Origin: Zetaproteobacteria bacterium
GTDB taxonomy: Bacteria; Pseudomonadota; Zetaproteobacteria; Mariprofundales; Mariprofundaceae
Reading direction: 5' to 3'
DNA length: 6,526 bases
NCBI GenBank assembly: GCA_021545625.1
Contig: JAJRVH010000029.1
Span: forward strand, 1 to 6,526
Program-made: the position numbers and the translations under genes
In this document: piece after piece, positions 1-5,189 of the stretch
Position numbering within the stretch: the first letter of the stretch is position 1
Layout: each line of letters starts with the position of its first letter
Notes under the pieces: model-generated
Databases searched by the model: none
What the model was told of the DNA's origin: nothing
Seen by the model: only the letters and a program-made list of their open reading frames with translations

Positions 1-124
1 CAGCGAACACAGCGCCAACGAGCACCAGCACAGCAAACATCACCCTGGTCGTCGCGAAACCACCGATCATCGCGACATCGCCGCGAGATTCGACAGAACC
101 ATGGCTGCGGCGAAAGATAAACAT
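1..124 (-). CDS. 5' end of an unrecognised membrane-anchored or secreted protein (partial)
   Basis: Only the first 41 codons lie in the window; the frame is open to base 1. The peptide begins MFIFRRSHGSVESRG. After a polar, arginine-containing stretch of about 27 residues comes a hydrophobic run at residues 28-41 (VMFAVLVLVGAVFA), which looks like the start of a transmembrane segment or an uncleaved signal anchor. The start is well supported: GAGGAG lies 6 nt upstream of the ATG. The gene is divergent from the epimerase/dehydratase gene at 714 across a long intergenic region, so it may share its regulation. I do not recognise the family and too little is visible to assign a function. The ribosome binding site and the coherent N-terminus make a real gene likely. 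Confidence 0.55.
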   Translation of the reverse strand, partial: MFIFRRSHGSVESRGDVAMIGGFATTRVMFAVLVLVGAVFA

Positions 125-130
125 GTGGCA

Positions 131-136
131 CTCCTC
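131..136 (-). promoter_or_regulatory. Ribosome binding site of the leftmost gene
   Basis: The minus strand reads GAGGAG here, with a 6-nt spacer to the ATG whose first base is 124. This is a near-ideal Shine-Dalgarno site and it fixes the start of the partial gene at 1-124. Confidence 0.6.
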
Positions 137-175
137 ACGTGTTTCGTGATCGTAGCGGGGACTCGTCATGGACGA

Positions 176-194
176 CTGACCGTACCTCGGTCGG
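176..194. repeat. Small inverted repeat in the leader of the leftmost gene
   Basis: CTGACCG and CGGTCGG flank a 5-nt loop (TACCT), giving a 7-bp stem with one T-G wobble. It lies about 50 nt upstream of the minus-strand start at 124, so it would fall in that gene's leader or promoter region. It could equally be chance. Confidence 0.25.
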
Positions 195-244
195 GATGAC
201 CAGATACGACGACAGCAACACATCTGAGATGAACATACGGAGCG

Positions 245-270
245 CTAAGGCATCCCTAAGCCGTTGCTAA
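245..270. promoter_or_regulatory. Three CTAA direct repeats spaced exactly 11 bp (possible operator)
   Basis: CTAAG occurs at 245 and 256, and CTAAA at 267, so the same face of the helix is presented three times. On the minus strand the units read CTTAG, CTTAG and TTTAG. Direct repeats with an 11-bp period are known for OmpR/PhoP-family response regulators. A weak -10-like TATGTT sits just downstream on the minus strand (bases 237-232), which would put the repeats over the -35 region of the leftmost gene. The link to a response regulator is inference; only the spacing is directly seen. Confidence 0.25.
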
Positions 271-612
271 ACCGCTCACAACGAAACAGCACACGAACCA
301 GACGGTCAGAGACCGACCCGTTCGAAGAACCGCCTCCCGGATCGAGACACCAGAACCGAGATGGATCGTGTCGTGGCTGTAGCGCGGGACCAAGTGCCGA
401 AAACGGAGAACACCCGAGGGGCTGGAAATACTTTACAAATTCCTGTCCGCACGCTTCTGCTGCACGATCCCTACCAGGAGACTCCCAGGGATGGATCTGC
501 GCAGAGAGAGTCTCAGCACGCTCTCGAGTGGGACGATCCGTGACGGTGTGAGCCACGCGAGCGATGGTGCAGACCTTCGGTTAATTCGGAGCTAAAACAT
601 TCCTATATTTCC

Positions 613-641
613 CTGGCACTTCAGTGGCTTTCTGCTAACAT
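613..641 (+). promoter_or_regulatory. Possible sigma-70-type promoter for the epimerase/dehydratase gene
   Basis: CTGGCA (613-618) and TAACAT (636-641) each match four of six consensus positions of a housekeeping promoter and are separated by 17 bp. Transcription would begin near 648, leaving a leader of about 65 nt before the GTG at 714. The match is modest and rests on position and spacing. Confidence 0.28.
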
Positions 642-655
642 ACGTCATTGGCGGA

Positions 656-692
656 GTGTCTCACAAGGTGTACCACACCTAGGCATCGACAC
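656..692 (+). promoter_or_regulatory. Nested inverted repeat between promoter and start codon
   Basis: A perfect 6-bp inverted repeat, AGGTGT (666-671) and ACACCT (675-680), has a 3-nt centre. An outer pair, GTGTC (656-660) and GACAC (688-692), is almost concentric with it. As RNA this would form a two-part hairpin in the leader just before the ribosome binding site at 702-708; as DNA the inner half could be an operator. No run of T follows, so a terminator is unlikely. Confidence 0.3.
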
Positions 693-713
693 CAGGGCTA
701 GAGGGGAGACGGG

Positions 714-1010
714 GTGCGGGGAAAAGATAAATCATCGGTAGTGGATTCACCTCAATCGAAATTCTCAATGTCCTTTGCGGCATTCGGATTGAAGGTGGCT
801 CGTGCATCGGCACGGCTTCGCTCTGACCTGACATTCGCGACTATCGACGCCCTGACCGTCGTCGTCTCGTATTCGGCCGCCATGGGAGTGCGTAGCCTGG
901 ATGCCCCCGTCGAGATCTCCGATTTCCGTTCCGGATTCCTCATCCTCCTTCCCACCATCGTTGTGATTCACCTCGCCCTGAACCTCGACATGCTCATGGA
1001 TCGGCAGTGA
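714..1010 (+). CDS. CapD/FlaA1-type nucleotide-sugar epimerase/dehydratase, N-terminal fragment cut at a junction
   Basis: A GTG start at 714 is preceded by AGGGGAG at 702-708, a good ribosome binding site. Residues 37-60 (RSDLTFATIDALTVVVSY onward) and 74-90 (GFLILLPTIVVIHLALN) are two membrane segments in the arrangement found at the front of CapD/FlaA1-type enzymes, which make modified UDP-sugars for surface polysaccharides. In the family the second segment is normally followed by an F-G-L-Y type motif, further membrane segments, and then a large NAD-binding domain of about 400 residues. Here the match stops near Asn90 (base 983) and a TGA follows at 1008. The last 8 or so residues are antisense to a glycosyltransferase gene. 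The fragment cannot be catalytic. A general membrane protein is the alternative reading. Confidence 0.55.
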   Translation: MRGKDKSSVVDSPQSKFSMSFAAFGLKVARASARLRSDLTFATIDALTVVVSYSAAMGVRSLDAPVEISDFRSGFLILLPTIVVIHLALNLDMLMDRQ

Positions 1011-1463
1011 GTTCCACGCGGCATGCCTGCGATCGTACAGACGCACATGCGGATCGGGCCATGCCTCGCCGTGTTTCAGCCAGCGGCCCATGATGCGGTG
1101 GCGAAAGTTGCAGGCATAGGCTGCCGGTTGCCGGTTGCCGGCAAGCGCGCGGCGGATTGATTCGCATAACAGGGCGTCCGGCCGTTCGTCGGCATCGATG
1201 TTCAGAATCCAGTCATGGCGCGCCTGCCCGGAGGCGACCTGTTTCTGCCGGCCGAAGCCCAGCCATGCCTGATGGATGACCCGCGCGCCGAGCGACTTGG
1301 CGATATCGACCGTATCGTCCGAACTGCCGGAATCAACGACCAGCACCTCATCGGCCCAGGCAACGCTGCGGATGCAGTCGCCGATGTTGTCCGCCTCGTT
1401 GCATGCGATAATGACCGCTGACAGGGGGCGGCGCGCGGACGTATCTGCTCCAGGCTCAGGCAC
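765..1463 (-). CDS. WaaE/KdtX-type family 2 glycosyltransferase of LPS core synthesis, 3' end lost at the junction
   Basis: Transfers a hexose, probably glucose, from a nucleotide sugar to the LPS inner core at the cytoplasmic face. The GT-A fold is evident: LSAVIIACNEADNI (residues 14-27), VDSGSSDDT (43-51), the metal-binding region NIDADER (88-94), then RHRIMGRWLKHGEAWPDPHV (121-140), RLYDRR and LPIHEHVEVQGEV (153-165), a pattern typical of WaaE/KdtX rather than of family 2 enzymes in general. Homology ends at about residue 165 (base 969). The remaining 67 codons, an Asp/Gly/Arg-rich stretch, are antisense to the epimerase gene and lack the C-terminal amphipathic and membrane-associating part, so the encoded protein is a truncated chimera. 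The start is GTG at 1463, overlapping the carbamoyltransferase stop by 8 nt with no strong ribosome binding site, which suggests coupled translation. Confidence 0.7.
   Translation of the reverse strand: MPEPGADTSARRPLSAVIIACNEADNIGDCIRSVAWADEVLVVDSGSSDDTVDIAKSLGARVIHQAWLGFGRQKQVASGQARHDWILNIDADERPDALLCESIRRALAGNRQPAAYACNFRHRIMGRWLKHGEAWPDPHVRLYDRRHAAWNSLPIHEHVEVQGEVNHNDGGKEDEESGTEIGDLDGGIQATHSHGGRIRDDDGQGVDSRECQVRAKPCRCTSHLQSECRKGH
966..990. other. Junction of two unrelated sequences (probable chimera)
   Basis: Two opposed genes both lose family resemblance here. The plus-strand epimerase/dehydratase fits its family to about 983. The minus-strand glycosyltransferase fits its family down to about 969-974, the codons for Glu164-Val165. 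Bases about 969-983 therefore suit both genes, as expected for a short shared stretch at a misjoin or recombination point. Composition and gene style also change here. An assembly or amplification chimera is the simplest reading; a real rearrangement is possible. Confidence 0.6.
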
Positions 1464-3144
1464 GGATCAGGAACGGCCCCAGAATCAACGCATCGAGGCC
1501 GGCGGCCTGAAAGGCGCGGATGGCTTCGTCGGCCGTACGCACGATCGGTTCCTCGTGCATGTTGAAGCTGGTGTTGATGACGCTCGGCACGCCGGTTCTG
1601 GCATGATAGGCGCGGATAATGTCGTAATAACCGGGGTTATCCTGCCGGCGCAGCACCTGCGGGCGCGCCGTGCCATCCACGTGCACGGCGGCCGGGATGT
1701 GTTGTCTGGCGGTTCCGGATGCATCGTAGGTGATGGTCATGAAGCGCGCCGTCACATGCTCGGGAGTCCAGGCCGGAAAGTATTCGGCCGCGTATTCCTC
1801 GAGGATTACCGGAGCAAAGGGCATGAATTCGGTACGCTGGAATTTCTGGTTCAGCCACTGGTTGATTTCGGTGTCATTGCAGGCGGCCATGACGGTGCGG
1901 TTGCCGAGCGCCCTCGGGCCGGATTCCATGCCGCCGTCGGCGCGCGCGACAACCTTGCCGTCGGCCAGCAGTTCGGCAACGGTCGTTGCCATATCGTCGG
2001 GTTTTTCAAACGTGACACCGGCGTTTTCCAGCGCCTGCAGGGCGCCGGTTTCATCGATGCGCGTGCCGAGATAGACCTGTTCAAGCAGGGAGGGTTCCAG
2101 CCTGCCCTGCAGGCGCGCATGAACCTCCAGCGCGGCCCCCGTGGCCAGGCCGCCATCGCCCATGTTCGGATGTACGTAGATATTGTCGATCTTCGGCAAT
2201 TCCAGAATGCGCTGGTTGAGCTTGACGTTGGCGAACACGCCACCAGCCAGTGCCAGCCGGTTAACCTGCAGGCGGATCGCCTGCTGGCGGATCCAGTCAC
2301 AGATCAGCCGCTCGGTCAGCGCCTGAATGCCGGCTGCAATGTCCTCGCGGCAGAGATCGTGACACAGTTCGCGGATCACATCCTGCCCCATATCGGTGAA
2401 CTGGCGTAGCGTGACCCGGGCCAGCCGGGCATCAAGGAGGTGGTTCCAGTCATCGGTACGCACATGCGCCAGCAGCCGGGACAGGAAGGGTTCGGGATTG
2501 CCGAAGGCGGCCAGCCCCAGCACCTTGCCTTCATGGCGGGTGGCCTTGAAACCGAGATAGACGGTGACGGCCGAATAGAGCAGGCCGATGCTGTTCAGCG
2601 CATGCAGGTGTTCGATCTCTTTCAGACGCCCGTTTTCGCCGATCCAGACCGAGCCCCACGAAAAGTCACCGGAGCCGTCCAGTGTGATAACGCCGATGCG
2701 ATCATTGCCGAAAGGCGAGCAGTAGTAGGCGCTGGCGGCATGCGCGAGGTGATGTTCGACGGTGTGCGCCGGCCTGTCCGCCAGTATGCCGGGTGGTGCA
2801 GGCCGCTTTTTCAGCAGCCGGGTAAAGCGCTGGAACTGCTGCTTCCAGTAAAAGCGGCGAATCAAGGGTTCATCCCTGCCGGCTTCGGCGATATGCCTGA
2901 ACAGGCGATTGATCGCCGGCTTCTGTTCGTCCCGGTTCAGATTGGAAAGGGCGACGATATCGACATCGTCAGGTTTGATGCCGGCAATGCGCAGCGCCTC
3001 GGCAATGGCCCGGTGCGGATAGGCCTTGTCCATCTTGATGCGCGACAGGCGTTCCTCCTCAATCGAGGAGACGACGCGGCCATCGATGATGACGCTGGCG
3101 GCGGTATTGTGATAGCGGCCGTCGTTGATGCCGAGGATGATCAT
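1456..3144 (-). CDS. O-carbamoyltransferase, NodU/CmcH/TobZ family, probably acting on LPS core
   Basis: Members transfer a carbamoyl group from carbamoyl phosphate to a sugar hydroxyl by way of carbamoyl-adenylate. At 562 residues it is full length. The N-terminal Kae1-like domain starts MIILGINDGRYHNTAASVII; EEERLSRIK is at 29-37; HHLAHA at 131-136 supplies the H-x3-H metal ligands (His131, His135); LDGSGD at 155-160; LAGGVFANVKLNQRI at 298-312; and NMGDGG at 327-332 with Asp330 as the likely third ligand. The C-terminal domain has GGMESGPRALGNRTVMA (404-420) and NTSFNMHEEPIV (524-535). The start matches the usual family N-terminus but has no clear Shine-Dalgarno site. It lies between a methyltransferase and an LPS glycosyltransferase. 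P. aeruginosa carries a carbamoyltransferase (WapO) that modifies core heptose II, so heptose in the core is a reasonable inferred substrate. Confidence 0.88.
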   Translation of the reverse strand: MIILGINDGRYHNTAASVIIDGRVVSSIEEERLSRIKMDKAYPHRAIAEALRIAGIKPDDVDIVALSNLNRDEQKPAINRLFRHIAEAGRDEPLIRRFYWKQQFQRFTRLLKKRPAPPGILADRPAHTVEHHLAHAASAYYCSPFGNDRIGVITLDGSGDFSWGSVWIGENGRLKEIEHLHALNSIGLLYSAVTVYLGFKATRHEGKVLGLAAFGNPEPFLSRLLAHVRTDDWNHLLDARLARVTLRQFTDMGQDVIRELCHDLCREDIAAGIQALTERLICDWIRQQAIRLQVNRLALAGGVFANVKLNQRILELPKIDNIYVHPNMGDGGLATGAALEVHARLQGRLEPSLLEQVYLGTRIDETGALQALENAGVTFEKPDDMATTVAELLADGKVVARADGGMESGPRALGNRTVMAACNDTEINQWLNQKFQRTEFMPFAPVILEEYAAEYFPAWTPEHVTARFMTITYDASGTARQHIPAAVHVDGTARPQVLRRQDNPGYYDIIRAYHARTGVPSVINTSFNMHEEPIVRTADEAIRAFQAAGLDALILGPFLIRA

Positions 3145-3188
3145 GGCGCGGCTGTCCCGATGGAGGAGGCGAACGAGTGTTCCATCAT
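3141..3188 (-). CDS. Possible 15-codon bridging ORF upstream of the carbamoyltransferase
   Basis: The frame reads MMEHSFASSIGTAAP and fills the 43-bp gap between two larger genes. Its first ATG overlaps the methyltransferase stop (TGATG), and its TGA overlaps the carbamoyltransferase start (ATGA). AAGG lies 4 nt before the first ATG and 7 nt before the second, so it has a better ribosome binding site than the carbamoyltransferase itself. It could deliver ribosomes to the downstream start by termination-reinitiation. No function is suggested for the peptide. The frame is also open for some distance upstream, so the arrangement may be chance. Confidence 0.3.
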   Translation of the reverse strand: MMEHSFASSIGTAAP

Positions 3189-3787
3189 CAGTCCTTGATC
3201 GCTTCCAGAACGAAATAGACGCTGGATGCCGGGAAGATCCAGGCCAGCCGCCGTTCGTAGGTCCAGGAAAAGGTGTTGGCCAAGAGGCCGATGCCCAGAG
3301 CGTTGCTGAGGTCGTCGAAGAAGATCTTGCTTTCGAGCAGCTTGTAGCGGCAATCGTAGAATTCCCATTCGTGCGAATCCTCGCAGAAGTAGTCGAACGA
3401 CCCCTTGGCGAAATAGTGGCAGTGTTGCCAGTGACGATAGGCTTCGACGCTGGAGTAGTGCGGTGTATTGATGGCCACGCGCCCGCCCGGTTTCAGCAGG
3501 CGATAGAATTCTTCCATGATCTTCGGCAAGTCCTCGAAATGTTCGAGAAAATGACTGCACCATATCAGGTCGAAGCTGTTATCCTCGAAGGGATAGGGAA
3601 ACTGCGTCAGGTCGTATACCACATCGGCCTGCTTTTCCTTCGGCCGATAGCTGCGAATATTATAGTCCAGCCCGGTTGCGCCCCGGAACTTGACCTCGCC
3701 GCAGGCGACATCGAGCACCTTTTTGTCCGCATATGTCTCTTCGAGCCGGGCCTTGCGTTTGAGCGGATGGTCGAATAGTCGTGCCAT
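3188..3787 (-). CDS. Class I SAM-dependent methyltransferase (Methyltransf_11 type)
   Basis: A soluble 199-residue methyltransferase. The SAM-binding core is clear: KVLDVACGEVKF (23-34) is motif I with a reduced glycine pattern, GLDYN (39-43) ends strand 2, QADVVYDL (53-60) is the acidic loop, FDLIWCSHFLEHFEDL (72-87) is motif IV with the usual L-E-H, and LLKPGGRVAINTPH (97-110) is the post-core motif. A histidine- and aromatic-rich stretch at 119-136 (HWQHCHYFAKGSFDYFCE) resembles the variable region of methyltransferases found in polysaccharide clusters and may contact the substrate. GGAAGGA lies 9 nt before the ATG, inside the end of the DUF3108 gene, and only 4 bp separate the two genes. 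The acceptor is unknown; a sugar or core substituent is likely from context. Residues 170-190 could associate weakly with the membrane. Confidence 0.8.
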   Translation of the reverse strand: MARLFDHPLKRKARLEETYADKKVLDVACGEVKFRGATGLDYNIRSYRPKEKQADVVYDLTQFPYPFEDNSFDLIWCSHFLEHFEDLPKIMEEFYRLLKPGGRVAINTPHYSSVEAYRHWQHCHYFAKGSFDYFCEDSHEWEFYDCRYKLLESKIFFDDLSNALGIGLLANTFSWTYERRLAWIFPASSVYFVLEAIKD

Positions 3788-3791
3788 GTTG

Positions 3792-4538
3792 TTATATCCT
3801 TCCGTTACGGTAGTCGTTGAGGATCGCGACGATATGCCCGATCTTGATTTTGGCGGTCATTTTGAGCGGGATATGCCGGTCATCGTCGGTCATCCAGATT
3901 TTGATTTTTCCCTTGCTGGAAAAGATGCCCTCGGTTTTCAGCTTCGGCTCCACCTCGATGCAGTCGACGAAGCCGCCCCATGGTGCTTTGAACTTTTTCC
4001 TGCGTTTGGATACCCGCACCTCCAGTTCATAGCGCTTGCGCGAATCGAAGATGGGGATCGTCAGGGTCTTCCCGGCTTCCAGCTTCATCGCGCGCACCAG
4101 AAAGAATGCATCAATGACGCTCAGATGTCCGGCCGGCACCCTGTAGCTGTCGGTTTTGCCGTTCTGGGTGAATGTCGCGCGGTGCCTTTTCCAGAGAAAT
4201 CGGGTTTTTTTGACGGCATGGTAGCGGTTTTCATGCTGTTCGATATCGAATACCGTGCTTTGCATGCGATCGCCGATGCAGATGCCTCTGGCCGTGATGG
4301 TGTCGCGGACCTTCTTGAACATATCCAGAAAACGGTTCGTGCGCGCCCGCGTTTCCACCTGCCAGCCGGTCGCGTTGCCGGTCACCTGCATCGTCGCATA
4401 ACCGGCATTGATGAATTCCCAGCCGACGCTGAAGTCCATCTGTTCTCCGATAAAGGGCATGCACGGAGACGGCCGGACTTCGGCCATGGCCGAGGCAGGC
4501 CAGAGAAAGAGCAGCAACAGCGCGATCAGAGGGCGCAT
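3792..4538 (-). CDS. Exported DUF3108 protein of unknown function
   Basis: A 248-residue protein with a clear Sec signal peptide, MRPLIALLLLFLWPASAMA, with cleavage likely after Ala19. The mature part begins with the DUF3108-like pattern PFIGEQMDFSVGWEFINAGYATMQV (as segments from 28 to 52), followed by beta-rich, very basic sequence (for example KRRKKFK at 178-184) ending in KIGHIVAILNDYRNGRI. It should act in the periplasm or at the outer membrane. I start it at 4538 because the signal peptide begins there and the ATG overlaps the upstream stop as TGATG; the frame is open back to 4610 but that would bury the signal peptide and overlap the previous gene by over 70 bases. DUF3108 has no established activity that I know. 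Three cysteines (26, 87, 193) remain in the mature part. Position suggests a link to LPS or its export, which is inference. Confidence 0.75.
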   Translation of the reverse strand: MRPLIALLLLFLWPASAMAEVRPSPCMPFIGEQMDFSVGWEFINAGYATMQVTGNATGWQVETRARTNRFLDMFKKVRDTITARGICIGDRMQSTVFDIEQHENRYHAVKKTRFLWKRHRATFTQNGKTDSYRVPAGHLSVIDAFFLVRAMKLEAGKTLTIPIFDSRKRYELEVRVSKRRKKFKAPWGGFVDCIEVEPKLKTEGIFSSKGKIKIWMTDDDRHIPLKMTAKIKIGHIVAILNDYRNGRI

Positions 4539-5104
4539 CAGAAGCCCCGGAAATATCCGATGCCGGTCAGTACCAGCAGGCCCGCGAGCAGCAGTGCGAT
4601 ATGATTCCATTCACGGTGCTGTTTTACCAGTTGCCAGTCGAAGGAACCCGACAGGCAGCGATGGTTGAAGTGTGGCCACAGGGCCGGCGTGGATTGCATA
4701 TAGTCCCGATAGACATCGCCGAACTGGCCTGTCAGATAGCCTTCCTCGTTTTTCCATGTCGGGGCGTAGATGATGAAAAAGGCCGGCACGACAATCAGCA
4801 GCGCGATCCAGCTGGCCGCCGCGGTACAGAAGCTGATTGCGATGATGAAATGGCCGAGATAAAGAGGATGGCGGCACATGGCATAGGGGCCGGTTTGCGT
4901 GACCTCGGCCATTTTATGGATGTGCCCGGATGCCCAGATGCGCAGGGACTCGCCCAGCGCGACGATCGCCAGTCCGGCGAGCAGGGATGATATGCTCGGC
5001 CTGGCAAAGCCTAGGATGGCCAGGGCCATCAGAACGCTGGCCGGGATGCGGGCGCGCAGCAGCAGCCTGTGCAGCTTTTTCCCGTGGGGTTGTTCAGATG
5101 TCAT
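4538..5104 (-). CDS. Integral-membrane methyltransferase of the isoprenylcysteine/phospholipid methyltransferase type
   Basis: A 188-residue inner-membrane protein with about five hydrophobic segments (roughly 20-33, 37-57, 83-98, 99-113, 166-184). The family signature is plain: TGPYAMCRHPLYLGHF (71-86) is the SAM-binding G-P-Y-x-x-x-R-H-P-x-Y-x-G motif, and NEEGYLTGQFGDVYRDYMQS (119-138) followed by TPALWP (139-144) matches the conserved E-x-x-L-x-x-x-F-G-x-x-Y-x-x-Y-x-x-x-x-P region. Eukaryotic relatives methylate prenylated cysteine; bacterial relatives act on lipids or unknown substrates. GGAG lies 6 nt before the ATG at 5104. The start overlaps by 11 nt the conserved tail of waaC that lies beyond its TAG. 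The short C-terminal hydrophobic extension after the family core is worth noting. Its LPS setting suggests a lipid-linked or core acceptor, but this is inference. Confidence 0.8.
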   Translation of the reverse strand: MTSEQPHGKKLHRLLLRARIPASVLMALAILGFARPSISSLLAGLAIVALGESLRIWASGHIHKMAEVTQTGPYAMCRHPLYLGHFIIAISFCTAAASWIALLIVVPAFFIIYAPTWKNEEGYLTGQFGDVYRDYMQSTPALWPHFNHRCLSGSFDWQLVKQHREWNHIALLLAGLLVLTGIGYFRGF

Positions 5105-5189
5105 CTATGGCTCCGAGAATGGCATCGGCCTGTATCATGTCCATGCAGATGAAATGATCGCAGGTCCGTTTGAAGCAGGGGCCGCAGGC
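5094..5189 (-). pseudogene. waaC: Conserved C-terminal tail of waaC beyond an in-frame TAG
   Basis: Directly after the TAG at 5190-5192, in the same frame, 31 more codons run to a TGA at 5094. The peptide contains ACGPCFKRTCDHFICMDMIQ and continues to AILGAIDDI. This is the C-x-P-C-x-x-x-C-x-x-x-x-C-M ending found on many heptosyltransferases, and the neighbouring waaF carries its own version (APCSPCLQREC, PCM). It is plainly the missing end of waaC. It would be lost as protein unless TAG is read through or is a sequence error; with it the enzyme would be 341 residues. The tail contains the ribosome binding site of the next gene. Confidence 0.8.

Larger units (their letters stand above)
125..713. 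other. Long intergenic region between two divergent genes, no convincing gene
   Basis: About 590 bases separate the divergent starts at 124 (minus) and 714 (plus). Open frames exist on both strands between roughly 245 and 556, but their peptides are rich in Arg, Ser, Pro and Gly, lack hydrophobic or motif structure, overlap one another, and have no good ribosome binding sites, so I read them as chance frames. What I can point to are a small hairpin (176-194), three phased CTAA repeats (245-270), a possible promoter (613-641) and an inverted repeat (656-692). Bases 272-600 hold nothing I can name. No tRNA-like or strong terminator structure was seen. Confidence 0.5.

Noticed and set aside
245..556. 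Open frames of 95-103 codons on both strands in the left intergenic region
   Set aside because: They overlap one another, lack good ribosome binding sites, and encode low-structure Arg/Ser/Pro/Gly-rich peptides with no motif or hydrophobic pattern.
1123..1144. 7-bp repeat GCCGGTT (about 2.7 copies) and palindrome TTGCCGGCAA inside the glycosyltransferase gene
   Set aside because: A copy change would shift the frame, so phase variation came to mind, but under three copies is too few for slippage and it fits normal codons for AGNRQPAA.
1276..2409. Long plus-strand frame (377 codons) opposite the carbamoyltransferase
   Set aside because: It is antisense to a gene with clear family motifs throughout; such frames arise from GC-rich codon bias. 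The same holds for the plus-strand frames at 2440-3198, 3125-3778 and 3690-4604.
4539..4610. Longer start for the DUF3108 gene at 4610
   Set aside because: It would put 24 residues before a textbook signal peptide and overlap the upstream gene by more than 70 bases; the TGATG start at 4538 fits better.
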